From: Actinomycetota bacterium
GTDB taxonomy: Bacteria > Actinomycetota > Actinomycetes > Nanopelagicales > Nanopelagicaceae
Assembly: GCA_010030895.1 (NCBI GenBank)
Contig: RHBS01000006.1
Location: 1-36,280, forward strand
Length of the DNA stretch: 36,280 nt
Reading direction: 5' to 3'
This document shows, one piece after another, positions 1 to 7,822 of this stretch. The position numbers and the translations under genes were made by a program. The stretch's first letter is position 1; every line of letters begins with the position of its first letter. The notes below the pieces were generated by a model that was not told where the DNA came from, searched no databases, and saw only the letters and a list, made by a program, of their open reading frames with translations.

Positions 1-114
1 ACATCTTTGAGACATCATCCGGGTCTTTATTTAGATTTGCTCGTACCACACCCCCATTCTTATAGGAGTAGGCTTGTGGCACAAATCCAACAACTAGGTG
101 GGCTTAAGTAAATC
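1..114. other. Left-edge stretch, gene identity unresolved
   Basis: No complete gene lies here. Frame 1 of the + strand is open from the window edge to a TAA at 109-111, and frame 3 is open to a TAG at 63-65, so either could be the last codons of an upstream gene. On the minus strand an ATGATG near 15-20 could begin a leftward gene reading MMSQRC before the edge. None of these fragments is long enough for me to recognise a family. The TAA at 109-111 is in frame with menF, so menF cannot start upstream of 115. Confidence 0.3.
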
Positions 115-1344
115 ATGTCTGTTTTAATTACTTCTGAAGTGTTAGGTGAACATCCCTTATTAACCTCAATCAGTACAGATTTAAAAATCTCAACAACCTG
201 GGTACGTGGTGGAGATGGCTTAGTGGGCTTTGGCGAATACAAAAGATTTGAGGTTAAAGGAAAAAATAGATTCAAAGAGGCTAATAACTGGTGGCAAAAA
301 CAGTTATCGGCTTTTACTATTAATAATAATGTTCATGGAATTGGTACCGGTCCAATTCTATTTACATCCTTCGCATTTGATCCAGAAGATTTGTCAGTTT
401 TAATTATTCCGAAGATTGTAATCGGCCAAAAAAGTGGAAAATCTTGGATAACTTGGATAGGTGAAGGCAAGCAACCGAAGATAAGTAAAATTATTAATTC
501 ACCAAGTAGTGGAAGTATTACTTGGGAGAACAACTCAATCGATGAGCAAAAATGGCAAAGCCAAATCTCGAAAGCTGTAACAGCTATCCGAAATGGAAGA
601 CTAGAAAAGGTAGTTCTTGCTAGAGACCTAACCGCTACTTCATCTACCGATATCAATATAAACAACTTACTGCAACGACTTGAAATTGATTACCCCTCAA
701 CCTGGGTATTTCTAGTAGATGATTTGGTTGGTGCCACCCCCGAGTTACTTGTTCGATTAAGTAAATCTATGATTACCTCGAGAGTTTTAGCAGGAACAAT
801 TCAGAAGACAGGTCATGAGGATCGTGATTTAGCCCTTGCCGCATCACTTGCTAAATCTTCAAAAGATTTAGAAGAGCATGAGTATGCAGTCAAATCTGTC
901 GCTGATGCGCTTGCTCCATTTTGTTCATCAACGAATGTTCCTGAATCACCATTTGTTTTACATCTTTCTAATGTCATGCACCTTGCTACAGATGTAACTG
1001 GTGTACTTACTGATAGTGCTAAAAAGACTGATATTTTTACATTGATTGAAAATTTACACCCTTCTGCTGCAGTGTGCGGTACACCGACAGAAGATGCAAA
1101 AAAATTGATTAAAGAATTAGAACAGTTGAATCGAGATAGGTATGCGGGCCCAGTTGGTTGGATTGATGCAAATGGCGATGGTGAAATTGCCATCGCATTA
1201 AGGTGCGGAATCCTAGGTAACAACAACAAAACTATCAGGATATTTGCTGGGTGCGGAATAGTTGCAGGCTCTGATCCAGTAACAGAATATGCCGAAAGTC
1301 AGGCTAAATTAATGCCTATGCGCACTGCTTTAGAAACTCTTTGA
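115..1344 (+). CDS. menF: Isochorismate synthase MenF
   Basis: Converts chorismate to isochorismate, the committed step of menaquinone synthesis, in the cytoplasm with Mg2+. The 409-residue length suits the MenF/EntC/DhbC family. The chorismate-binding half carries the family signatures: LEKVVLARDLTA near residue 165, SRVLAGTIQ, KDLEEHEYAV, HLATDVTG, LHPSAAVCGTP, DRYAGPVGW and the C-terminal FAGCGIVAGSDPVTEY. The start is fixed by an in-frame TAA three bases upstream; an AGGTGGG lies about 12 bases before the ATG as a distant ribosome site. EntC-type siderophore synthesis is unlikely because men genes follow. The last 46 bases overlap the 3' end of convergent menD. Confidence 0.93.
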   Translation: MSVLITSEVLGEHPLLTSISTDLKISTTWVRGGDGLVGFGEYKRFEVKGKNRFKEANNWWQKQLSAFTINNNVHGIGTGPILFTSFAFDPEDLSVLIIPKIVIGQKSGKSWITWIGEGKQPKISKIINSPSSGSITWENNSIDEQKWQSQISKAVTAIRNGRLEKVVLARDLTATSSTDININNLLQRLEIDYPSTWVFLVDDLVGATPELLVRLSKSMITSRVLAGTIQKTGHEDRDLALAASLAKSSKDLEEHEYAVKSVADALAPFCSSTNVPESPFVLHLSNVMHLATDVTGVLTDSAKKTDIFTLIENLHPSAAVCGTPTEDAKKLIKELEQLNRDRYAGPVGWIDANGDGEIAIALRCGILGNNNKTIRIFAGCGIVAGSDPVTEYAESQAKLMPMRTALETL

Positions 1345-2861
1345 AAAATTTCTTTTAGATTTTTTGCATTTTCACTTCTACTTGGTACGGAAACAATTAC
1401 AACACTCAAACCGATTATTGGTTTAGAGATTAACTGATTTAACTCATCTAAATTTGAAACTCTAGATGATGAAACGCCAAAACCATCTGTAATTTTCAAT
1501 AAATCTAAGTTATGTGGTGTACCAAATATTTGTTCAAAATTGTCGGCATTAGATTGCGGAAGTGTAGAAAAAATTCCTCCACCATTGTTGTCTATTACAA
1601 AAATTCTGATATTAAGTTTTGGTGAATTAGCAAGGGCTGAAATATCATGCAAAAAAGTGAGGTCTCCCAGTATTGCAGTGGTCGAATCAAACTTCTCTGC
1701 AATTCCAAATATGGTAGAAATATTTCCATCAATGCCCGCTAATCCACGGTTCGCGAATACTTCAATGCCACTTCTTGGGTGAACGAATGCCTCGATATCT
1801 CTTACTGGCCTTGATGAGCCTATAAAAACTGCACTCCCGTCAGCTAATTGCTCACAGATTTTAGTAATCACTTTCTGCTCAGACCAAGGTAAATTTTCTA
1901 ACTCCTTAGCTGCGATATTTGAAGCTTTATTCCAAACCTCTGAATTTGTGGCATCGCTGATTATCTCATCTGGAAGCTCGCTCAGTAATATCTTTGCTTC
2001 ACGCCTGCTATCTATATTCTTAATTCTTGGGTCGATAACAACACTTTCATTTATTGAGACAATGAATGAGTTTATACTCCTAGATAATGTTGTTCGGCCA
2101 ATTGAAATTACTTGCTTAGGCTTTAATTGTTGTGAAATTTTTTGATCTGCAAGAAAAATTGAAGCGTGTGCAACAGAATTTGGAAAACTCAATGGATCTT
2201 CAGCAATAACTGGCCAATTTAACTTCGAAGCAAAATCAATAACCTCGCTTTTGGTATACCCAGCCCGATCATGACCTACTACTAGTACTCCAGTAGAAAC
2301 CTTCAATTTACCTTTAATTTTATTAGCAAAGTTAATGGGAGTGATTTTAATACCAGATAACCAATCCTCTTCTGCCGATGAAATCAATGGTTCGTCGAAC
2401 TGAATATTTAAATGAACTGGACTACCAGTTAAATAACTTTTTATATTAGTGTCACTTGCAATGTCATGAGTTTTGATTGATTGAAACATATCGATTTGAT
2501 CAGTAGTTTGATTTGCACCAGTTCTTCTAAGGCGAGCTGGACGATCGGCCGTAATGATTAAGAGTTTGTTGACACCATGAACTGATTCAAGTGCCGCAGG
2601 TAAAAAATTTGCAGCGGCTGTTCCACTTGTACAAATAACTGCGACATAATTATTAATTGCCTTAGAGATTCCTAGAGCAAAAAAAGCAGCCCCTCGTTCA
2701 TCCAACTTCACATGCAGGTTTATTAGTTGCTTGTTCGCTGCTTGGCTTAGAGCGATTGAAAAAGGAGCATTTCTTGAACCAGGAGACATAACAAAATCAC
2801 TTACGCCTACTTCAATTAGTTGCCTAATTAATGAATGAGCCAATTTGGTTGAATCACTCAC
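1299..2861 (-). CDS. menD: SEPHCHC synthase MenD
   Basis: ThDP-dependent 2-succinyl-5-enolpyruvyl-6-hydroxy-3-cyclohexene-1-carboxylate synthase; it joins isochorismate with 2-oxoglutarate. The 520 residues show the N-terminal pyrimidine-binding domain (SDFVMSPGSRNAPFSIAL, CTSGTAAANFLPAALE, ITADRPARLRRTGANQTTDQ) and the C-terminal PP-binding domain (NRGLAGIDGNIST, ILGDLTFLHDISAL, DNNGGGIFSTLPQ). It starts with GTG inside the overlap GTGA with menC and has a strong AGGAGGG six bases upstream, which supports this start. Last gene of the menB-menC-menD operon. About 15 codons at the 3' end run antisense through the end of menF; the terminal VRIGINLA looks like a small extension. Confidence 0.94.
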   Translation of the reverse strand: MSDSTKLAHSLIRQLIEVGVSDFVMSPGSRNAPFSIALSQAANKQLINLHVKLDERGAAFFALGISKAINNYVAVICTSGTAAANFLPAALESVHGVNKLLIITADRPARLRRTGANQTTDQIDMFQSIKTHDIASDTNIKSYLTGSPVHLNIQFDEPLISSAEEDWLSGIKITPINFANKIKGKLKVSTGVLVVGHDRAGYTKSEVIDFASKLNWPVIAEDPLSFPNSVAHASIFLADQKISQQLKPKQVISIGRTTLSRSINSFIVSINESVVIDPRIKNIDSRREAKILLSELPDEIISDATNSEVWNKASNIAAKELENLPWSEQKVITKICEQLADGSAVFIGSSRPVRDIEAFVHPRSGIEVFANRGLAGIDGNISTIFGIAEKFDSTTAILGDLTFLHDISALANSPKLNIRIFVIDNNGGGIFSTLPQSNADNFEQIFGTPHNLDLLKITDGFGVSSSRVSNLDELNQLISKPIIGLSVVIVSVPSRSENAKNLKEIFQRVSKAVRIGINLA

Positions 2862-3799
2862 ATTAAGCCCTCCTGATAAATCTGGTTAATCCTATTGTGC
2901 CACCAAGTATGCCTATCTGGTTCTACCATAAATTTATCAATCAGATCAGGAATAACTTTTCGATTTATGATTACTCCATTACTTATACTCAATGGCATTG
3001 TTGTTATGTCAGATTTAAATAACGCACCAGTTCCTAAACCACAGGCTCCATATAAATTTGGAATCGATTGTGCCAGGGATAAACCATGTGAAATTCCGAT
3101 ACTGCTCTCTAGTGCACTTGAGATGACTACTGGTAAATCAACTTTTTCAATTAACTCTAACGCTTGGGTAATGCCACCAGATGGTGCCCATTTGATTACT
3201 GCAATATCTGCAACTTCTTTTAGTAGGGCATAATCTTGATTTGAATTTTTTCTAATAGACTCATCAATTGCAATTTTGATTTGAGTTTTCTTACGTAACT
3301 GTAAAAGTTCTGCCAGTTCAAGACAAGGCTGTTCTACATAGTCAATTTTCCCATTAAATGTCTCCTCATAATTTTTAAGATTCTCAATAGCCTGATCTAA
3401 GCCCCATTGGCCATTTACATCTAACCTAAACTTCGCATCTGGAATATGATTTAGTACCTCAGCTAACAATTCTTGATCTTTTTTAAAATCATTTATTTTT
3501 ACCTTGATAATCTTGCACCCTGGAAATTTAGAGAGCAAATTTTTTACCTCTGCTACTTTTACATTTGGTAACGTTGCATTTATTTCTATACTTTCGCGAA
3601 TTTTCTCAGGGGGCTGAATGGTTGCACTTTCTAACGCAGCCTTGAGCCAAGTTGCAGATTCTTTACTTCCATACTCAATAAATGGCGAAAATTCACTCCA
3701 GCCAGCTGGGCCTTCAAACAAAGCAATTTCACGAACATTTAATCCACGAAAATTAGTAATGAGGGGTAAAGCGACAACCTTTAATTCATAGGGAAACAT
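2858..3799 (-). CDS. menC: o-Succinylbenzoate synthase MenC
   Basis: Enolase-superfamily dehydratase turning SHCHC into o-succinylbenzoate. Catalytic features are visible: the KVK pair in IIKVKIND, the metal ligands in DVNGQWG, YVEQPC and AIDESIR, and the second lysine in VIKWAPSGG. This K-x-K / D-E-D / K layout defines the muconate-lactonizing subgroup. The 313-residue length matches actinobacterial MenC. It starts two bases after the menB stop (TAG-tt-ATG) and overlaps menD by four bases, so the three genes are probably translated from one message. An epimerase or N-acylamino acid racemase role is possible from fold alone, but the context argues for MenC. Confidence 0.92.
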   Translation of the reverse strand: MFPYELKVVALPLITNFRGLNVREIALFEGPAGWSEFSPFIEYGSKESATWLKAALESATIQPPEKIRESIEINATLPNVKVAEVKNLLSKFPGCKIIKVKINDFKKDQELLAEVLNHIPDAKFRLDVNGQWGLDQAIENLKNYEETFNGKIDYVEQPCLELAELLQLRKKTQIKIAIDESIRKNSNQDYALLKEVADIAVIKWAPSGGITQALELIEKVDLPVVISSALESSIGISHGLSLAQSIPNLYGACGLGTGALFKSDITTMPLSISNGVIINRKVIPDLIDKFMVEPDRHTWWHNRINQIYQEGLM

Positions 3800-3801
3800 A
3801 A

Positions 3802-4680
3802 CTACGGGCGCTTGGGAAATTTATTGAAGTCTGGTTCGCGCTTTTCTTTGAATGCGTTACGACCTTCTTGACCTTCCTGGGTTAAGTAAAAAAGTAGGGT
3901 TGCATCTCCAGCTAACTGTTGCACCCCAGCCAAACCATCATCTGCAGCATTAAGGCTCGCCTTTAATAATCGAAGTGCCATAGGAGAGTGACGAAGCATT
4001 TCTCTTGCCCAAGAAACAGTTTCCGCTTCTAATTCATTAATTGGGACAACCGCATTTACTAATCCCATATTCAAAGCTTCTGAAGCATCGTATTGACGGC
4101 AAAGGAACCAAATTTCTCTTGCTTTTTTTTGCCCTACGTGTGCAGCTAAAAGTCCAGCTCCATAACCACCATCAAATGAACCCACCATTGGCCCGGTCTG
4201 GCCAAATTTTGCATTGTCCGCTGCAATAGTTAAATCACACACCACATGTAATACATGACCACCCCCAATAGCCCAGCCTGCAACCATTGCAATTACTGGC
4301 TTAGGAGTGCGACGAATTTGAACTTGTAAATCTAAAACATTTAATCTGCCAATACCTTTTTTACTAAGAGCATCGTCGCCTAAATATCCGTCATCTCCAC
4401 GAACATTAATATCTCCACCGGAACAAAAAGCTTCACTACCTTCGCCAGTGAAAATAATTACACCAACTTGATCATTATCGCGGGCAAGGTTAAAAGCTTC
4501 AGATAATTCAAAAAGTGTTTGAGGACGGAAAGCATTTCTAACCTGAGGCCGATTAATTGTAATCTTTGCGATACCGTCTGCCACTTGATACTTAACATCG
4601 GTAAATTTTTCACTGCCAACGCCTGATTGCCATTTAGGAATTGATCGATCTCCTGGTTGACGCTTAATTGGCTTACTCAA
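3802..4680 (-). CDS. menB: 1,4-Dihydroxy-2-naphthoyl-CoA synthase MenB
   Basis: Crotonase-fold enzyme closing the second ring of menaquinone from o-succinylbenzoyl-CoA. Family motifs are [71 protein letters not shown] and the C-terminal [14 protein letters not shown]. The ORF track starts at a TTG at 4692, but a second TTG at 4678-4680 has GGAG six bases upstream, so I place the start there (292 residues, [10 protein letters not shown]). The residue after QT is Gly, as in bicarbonate-dependent MenB such as E. coli, rather than the Asp that I recall in M. tuberculosis. First gene of the menBCD operon, divergent from menE. Confidence 0.93.
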   Translation of the reverse strand: MSKPIKRQPGDRSIPKWQSGVGSEKFTDVKYQVADGIAKITINRPQVRNAFRPQTLFELSEAFNLARDNDQVGVIIFTGEGSEAFCSGGDINVRGDDGYLGDDALSKKGIGRLNVLDLQVQIRRTPKPVIAMVAGWAIGGGHVLHVVCDLTIAADNAKFGQTGPMVGSFDGGYGAGLLAAHVGQKKAREIWFLCRQYDASEALNMGLVNAVVPINELEAETVSWAREMLRHSPMALRLLKASLNAADDGLAGVQQLAGDATLLFYLTQEGQEGRNAFKEKREPDFNKFPKRP

Positions 4681-4686
4681 GATACT

Positions 4687-4690
4687 CTCC
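4687..4690 (-). promoter_or_regulatory. Ribosome binding site deciding the menB start
   Basis: On the minus strand the sequence reads TTGGAGAGTATCTTG. The GGAG sits six bases before the second TTG and directly after the first TTG used by the ORF track, so only the second TTG has a usable Shine-Dalgarno spacing. Confidence 0.6.
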
Positions 4691-4726
4691 AAGGTTTTAA
4701 TCGGATTTAGATAGCGATAGCCTACG

Positions 4727-5812
4727 ATGATTATGGTGGAAAAAAAACTGCGCCCAATAATGCCTATTCAGGCTGAGTGGTCAACCCCACAATTACAAGA
4801 AAATATAGCTGTAGCCCTCGAAGGTTCTGGCGCTGCTTTATCTACTACAAAACTTAAAATCAAAGAAGTCGATGAAGATGTAGCCCTAGTCGTCAACTCA
4901 TCTGGTTCAACAGGAGAGGCAAAATTAGTTGTAATTTCACGTGCTGCCTTAATTGCATCGACTAACGCAAGCCATAAGTTTTTAGGTGCCGTTCCCGGGG
5001 ATACTTGGTCACTACTTCTTCCAACCACACATATTGCTGGCCTAAATGTAATTATCCGTGCTACAGCATTAGGAACAAAAGTTATAGACAATCGAGGCGT
5101 TAACAAGTATGAAGATGCTGATTTTATTTCAATTGTTCCAACCCAGCTTCATAAGGCTATTTATCAGGATCGGAAATTACTTGAGCACCTAACAGCTGCT
5201 GAGGCCGTGCTTGTAGGTGGTGGGCCTTTGGATAGTAATCTTAAAAAATTAGCGGAGAGTAAGCATGTAAAGATAGTTACAACTTATGGCATGACCGAGA
5301 TGAGCGGTGGATGTGTTTATAACAATAAGCCACTAGAGGGTGTTAAATTTGAAATAGATAACAATGGTTTAATTAAATTAGCCGGACCTATGCTAGCTAA
5401 GGGTTATTTAGGAGAAGGTGGCACAATCAATGCCATTGATGATTCTGGTTGGTTTACAACTACCGACCTTGGACAGGTTAGCTCTGGATTACTAAAAGTT
5501 ATTGGAAGGGCTGATGAAGTGATAATTACCGGAGGTGAGAAGATCTCCTTACCATTTGTTGAAGATCAAATTAAGAGTATCTTTCCAAATACTCCACTAA
5601 TTGTTTTTTCAATCCCAGATAAAATTTGGGGGGAGAGACTTTGTATTGGATCCATTACAAATATATCGCTTGAGGAAATTGGAAATAAATTAGGGCCGAT
5701 CTTAAAACCAAAAACTTTATTTTTATTTAACGAAATTCCTACTACCGCCATCGGGAAACCAGATCGGCAAACTGCTAAAAAAATGGCCTTAGAGATAGGA
5801 TTAAACGATTGA
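4727..5812 (+). CDS. menE: o-Succinylbenzoate-CoA ligase MenE
   Basis: Adenylate-forming enzyme activating o-succinylbenzoate with ATP and CoA. The P-loop-like [10 protein letters not shown] lies at residues 57-66, the [11 protein letters not shown] motif in mid-protein, [10 protein letters not shown] and [18 protein letters not shown] at the hinge, and the catalytic C-terminal lysine in [14 protein letters not shown]. At 361 residues it is shorter than the roughly 450-residue E. coli form but close to the short actinobacterial MenE. The start could be ATG 4727 or ATG 4733; neither has a clear Shine-Dalgarno. It is divergent from menB with a short gap and is followed by menA with a four-base overlap. 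Confidence 0.9.
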   Translation: MIMVEKKLRPIMPIQAEWSTPQLQENIAVALEGSGAALSTTKLKIKEVDEDVALVVNSSGSTGEAKLVVISRAALIASTNASHKFLGAVPGDTWSLLLPTTHIAGLNVIIRATALGTKVIDNRGVNKYEDADFISIVPTQLHKAIYQDRKLLEHLTAAEAVLVGGGPLDSNLKKLAESKHVKIVTTYGMTEMSGGCVYNNKPLEGVKFEIDNNGLIKLAGPMLAKGYLGEGGTINAIDDSGWFTTTDLGQVSSGLLKVIGRADEVIITGGEKISLPFVEDQIKSIFPNTPLIVFSIPDKIWGERLCIGSITNISLEEIGNKLGPILKPKTLFLFNEIPTTAIGKPDRQTAKKMALEIGLND

Positions 5813-6657
5813 ATAAATGGATTATTGGCGCCAGAATTAAAACTCTACCAGCTGCAATATCGCCGGTACTTATTGGCACAAGTTATGCAGAAAAAATAAA
5901 CTGGATTAATGCCTCACTTGCATTGGCGGTTGCGCTTTTCTTACAAATAGCAGTTAATTTTTCAAATGACTTCTCAGATGGAGTAAAAGGTACAGATAAC
6001 TTGAGAGTAGGCCCAGTTAGATTAGTTGCTTCCGGGTTAGCAACTGCAACCGCGGTTAGGAATGCTGCGTATCTTTGCTTTTTATTGGCTGCAATGGCTG
6101 GCTTAATCTTGTCTCTAAGTATAAGTAAATGGTTAATTATTATCGGCGTGATATCAATTTTAGCGGCTTGGGGTTACACCGGAGGCAAAAAACCATATGG
6201 CTACATCGGATTTGGTGAGTTGTCAGTATTCGTCTTTTTTGGACTAGTTGCAACTATTGGTAGCTACTACATCCAAAGTCAAGAGCTAAATTGGCAAATC
6301 TTACTTTTAGCTATTCCGGTTGGATTTTTATCATGCGCAATATTAGTCATCAATAATCTCCGTGATATTTCAAGTGATAAATTGGTTGGGAAAAGAACTC
6401 TCGCCGTGCTAATTGGTGAGCAGCAAACTAGATATTTTTATGTAGCTTTATTAGTTATTGCTCAGCTAGTTTCACTTGTTGCAAGTATAGTAGAAATTAA
6501 AATGCTTCTTACTTTAATCTGCACTCCTTTATTGATTAATCCAATAAAAAAGATTTTATCGGGGGCAAAAGGAGTTGAATTAATCCCAATTCTCGGGAAA
6601 ACCGCAAGATTGCAATTGCTGCTAGCGGTAATTACCGCCGCCGCCCTATTTAACTAA
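5809..6657 (+). CDS. menA: 1,4-Dihydroxy-2-naphthoate polyprenyltransferase MenA
   Basis: Integral membrane UbiA-family prenyltransferase attaching the isoprenoid tail to dihydroxynaphthoate. The two Asp-rich, Mg-diphosphate-binding motifs are NFSNDFSDGVKGTD near residue 50 and NNLRDISSDKLVGKRTLAV near residue 180. Several hydrophobic helices (for example LALAVALFLQIAVNF and LLALAVITA-like segments) span the 282 residues, a normal MenA length. It begins with TTG in a TTGA overlap with the menE stop; an AGGA about nine bases upstream supports this. It is co-transcribed with menE by arrangement. No menG methyltransferase is visible in the window. Confidence 0.92.
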   Translation: MNKWIIGARIKTLPAAISPVLIGTSYAEKINWINASLALAVALFLQIAVNFSNDFSDGVKGTDNLRVGPVRLVASGLATATAVRNAAYLCFLLAAMAGLILSLSISKWLIIIGVISILAAWGYTGGKKPYGYIGFGELSVFVFFGLVATIGSYYIQSQELNWQILLLAIPVGFLSCAILVINNLRDISSDKLVGKRTLAVLIGEQQTRYFYVALLVIAQLVSLVASIVEIKMLLTLICTPLLINPIKKILSGAKGVELIPILGKTARLQLLLAVITAAALFN

Positions 6658-6664
6658 AATGGTA

Positions 6665-6670
6665 TAAAAT
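6665..6670 (+). promoter_or_regulatory. -10 element of a leaderless promoter for the PLDc_N gene
   Basis: TAAAAT (inside TATAAAAT) ends exactly six bases before the ATG at 6677, which would place the transcription start on the A of the start codon. No Shine-Dalgarno is present. No good -35 hexamer is seen. Confidence 0.55.
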
Positions 6671-6676
6671 ATAGCT

Positions 6677-6928
6677 ATGTTGAAATATTTAATAGTATTT
6701 ATAATCGTTGTAGATATTTACACGCTTGTCGATTGTGCTATTACACCACAGGAAAAGGTAAGAAGATTTCCTAAGTGGGCCTGGCTATTAATTATTATCT
6801 TTACCGGTATTTTTGGTGATATTGCTTGGTTTATTGCAGGTCGACCAAGAAGGCCTGGCCAAAATAGGGGCGGTAAAGGAAGAATTATTCCACCTGATGA
6901 CAATCCAGATTTTCTTCGAAAGTTATAA
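6677..6928 (+). CDS. Small PLDc_N-domain membrane protein
   Basis: An 83-residue protein with an N-terminal hydrophobic segment (LIVFIIVVDIYTLVDCAIT) and a second one (WAWLLIIIFTGIFGDIAWFIAG), followed by a basic, Gly/Pro-rich tail starting RPRRPGQ. The layout with KVRRFPKWAW between the helices matches the PLDc_N (phospholipase D nuclease N-terminal) family, whose function as a stand-alone protein is unknown. It lies 19 bases after menA but seems to have its own promoter. Its last six bases overlap the convergent ccsB gene. In actinobacteria such proteins are often found near men and cytochrome c genes; I infer only a membrane location. Confidence 0.8.
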   Translation: MLKYLIVFIIVVDIYTLVDCAITPQEKVRRFPKWAWLLIIIFTGIFGDIAWFIAGRPRRPGQNRGGKGRIIPPDDNPDFLRKL

Positions 6929-7822
6929 ACCAGAGTAAGTGTGTTTACCAGTTCCCCAAATATTTATATAAATATAATTAAATAAAAATGTAGAACCAGC
7001 AAGCAAACATAACCAAGCTGCTTTTCGTCCACGCCATCCAACTGTAACTCGGGCATGTAGGTAGGCAGCATATGCAACCCAAGTTATAAAGGCCCAGGTC
7101 TCCTTTGGATCCCAACCCCAATACCTTCCCCAAGCAGCCTCCGCCCAGATTGCTCCTGCAATAACTGAAAATGTCCAGAGCGGAAAGACCAAAGCAATAA
7201 GTCGATAAGACAAATTATCTAAACTTTCAAGTGTTGGTAATTTTTGCAACCAAATAGGCCTTGAACCTTTTTGCTCATAACGATCTAAAATTAAGTAAGT
7301 GCCAGCAATAAAGTTGGCAAGTAAAAAAACGCCTCCAGAAATTATTGCAGCTGAAACATGTATCACTAGCCAAGTTGATTTCAAGGCTGGAACTAATGGA
7401 GCACTTGGCCTATAAAGCAAAGTTACAGCAGTACCTAGCGTTATTAAGATTGAAATAGATGCTGGTAGTGCGAGCCAACGCATTTTGTATTTTGCTAGTG
7501 CAAATAAATAGGCAATTGAAAAAGATAATGCACCAGTAATTGAAAACTCATACATATTTCCCCAGGGAACACGATTTGCCGAAATGCCCCTAAAAATCAC
7601 TCCAGCAAACAAAAGAATTGTCGCTATTAGCATAAATGCTGAACCAAGGCGGCCTATACGTTCAGTTTTAGAAAAATCTAACTTTGTTTTCCTAACTGTT
7701 ATTTCGGGAGTTTTTACTGACCAAGCCACTTCGATTGCATGGGCAAGAAATGCAAGTGCATAGATCACCATAGCTGAATAAATAAAATTATTAGATAGTA
7801 AAGCAGCTGACCTATCGCTCAC
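6923..7822 (-). CDS. ccsB: Cytochrome c biogenesis protein CcsB (heme handling)
   Basis: Polytopic membrane partner of ResB in System II cytochrome c maturation, delivering heme across the membrane for ligation to apocytochromes (ResC/CcsA family). The tryptophan-rich WWD motif WGRYWGWDPKETWAF is near residue 230, with conserved histidines in WLVIHVSAAI and AAYLHARVT. About eight hydrophobic segments are visible. The 299-residue length is usual for the actinobacterial form. It overlaps resB upstream by 11 bases and is last in the operon; its 3' end overlaps the convergent PLDc_N gene by six bases. M. tuberculosis Rv0529 has the same position. Confidence 0.9.
   Translation of the reverse strand: MSDRSAALLSNNFIYSAMVIYALAFLAHAIEVAWSVKTPEITVRKTKLDFSKTERIGRLGSAFMLIATILLFAGVIFRGISANRVPWGNMYEFSITGALSFSIAYLFALAKYKMRWLALPASISILITLGTAVTLLYRPSAPLVPALKSTWLVIHVSAAIISGGVFLLANFIAGTYLILDRYEQKGSRPIWLQKLPTLESLDNLSYRLIALVFPLWTFSVIAGAIWAEAAWGRYWGWDPKETWAFITWVAYAAYLHARVTVGWRGRKAAWLCLLAGSTFLFNYIYINIWGTGKHTYSGL

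Noticed and set aside
60-275. Minus-strand ORF of 71 residues and the many other opposite-strand ORFs in the track
   Set aside because: They lie inside convincing genes in other frames, lack family motifs and have no ribosome sites.
4700-4735. Possible leaderless promoter for menE
   Set aside because: TAGCCT, GATAGC and TACGAT all occur, but none has the six-base spacing to either ATG seen in the other examples.
6625-6638. Perfect 14-bp palindrome GCGGTAATTACCGC near the end of menA, close to the next promoter
   Set aside because: It lies inside codons for VITA in a hydrophobic helix and has no loop; one isolated palindrome of this size in a window this long could be chance. No operator family is suggested.
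6960-6975. 16-bp AT-only palindrome ATATTTATATAAATAT in ccsB
   Set aside because: It encodes the hydrophobic NYIYINI stretch of CcsB; low-complexity AT sequence makes palindromes likely, and there is no GC stem for a terminator.
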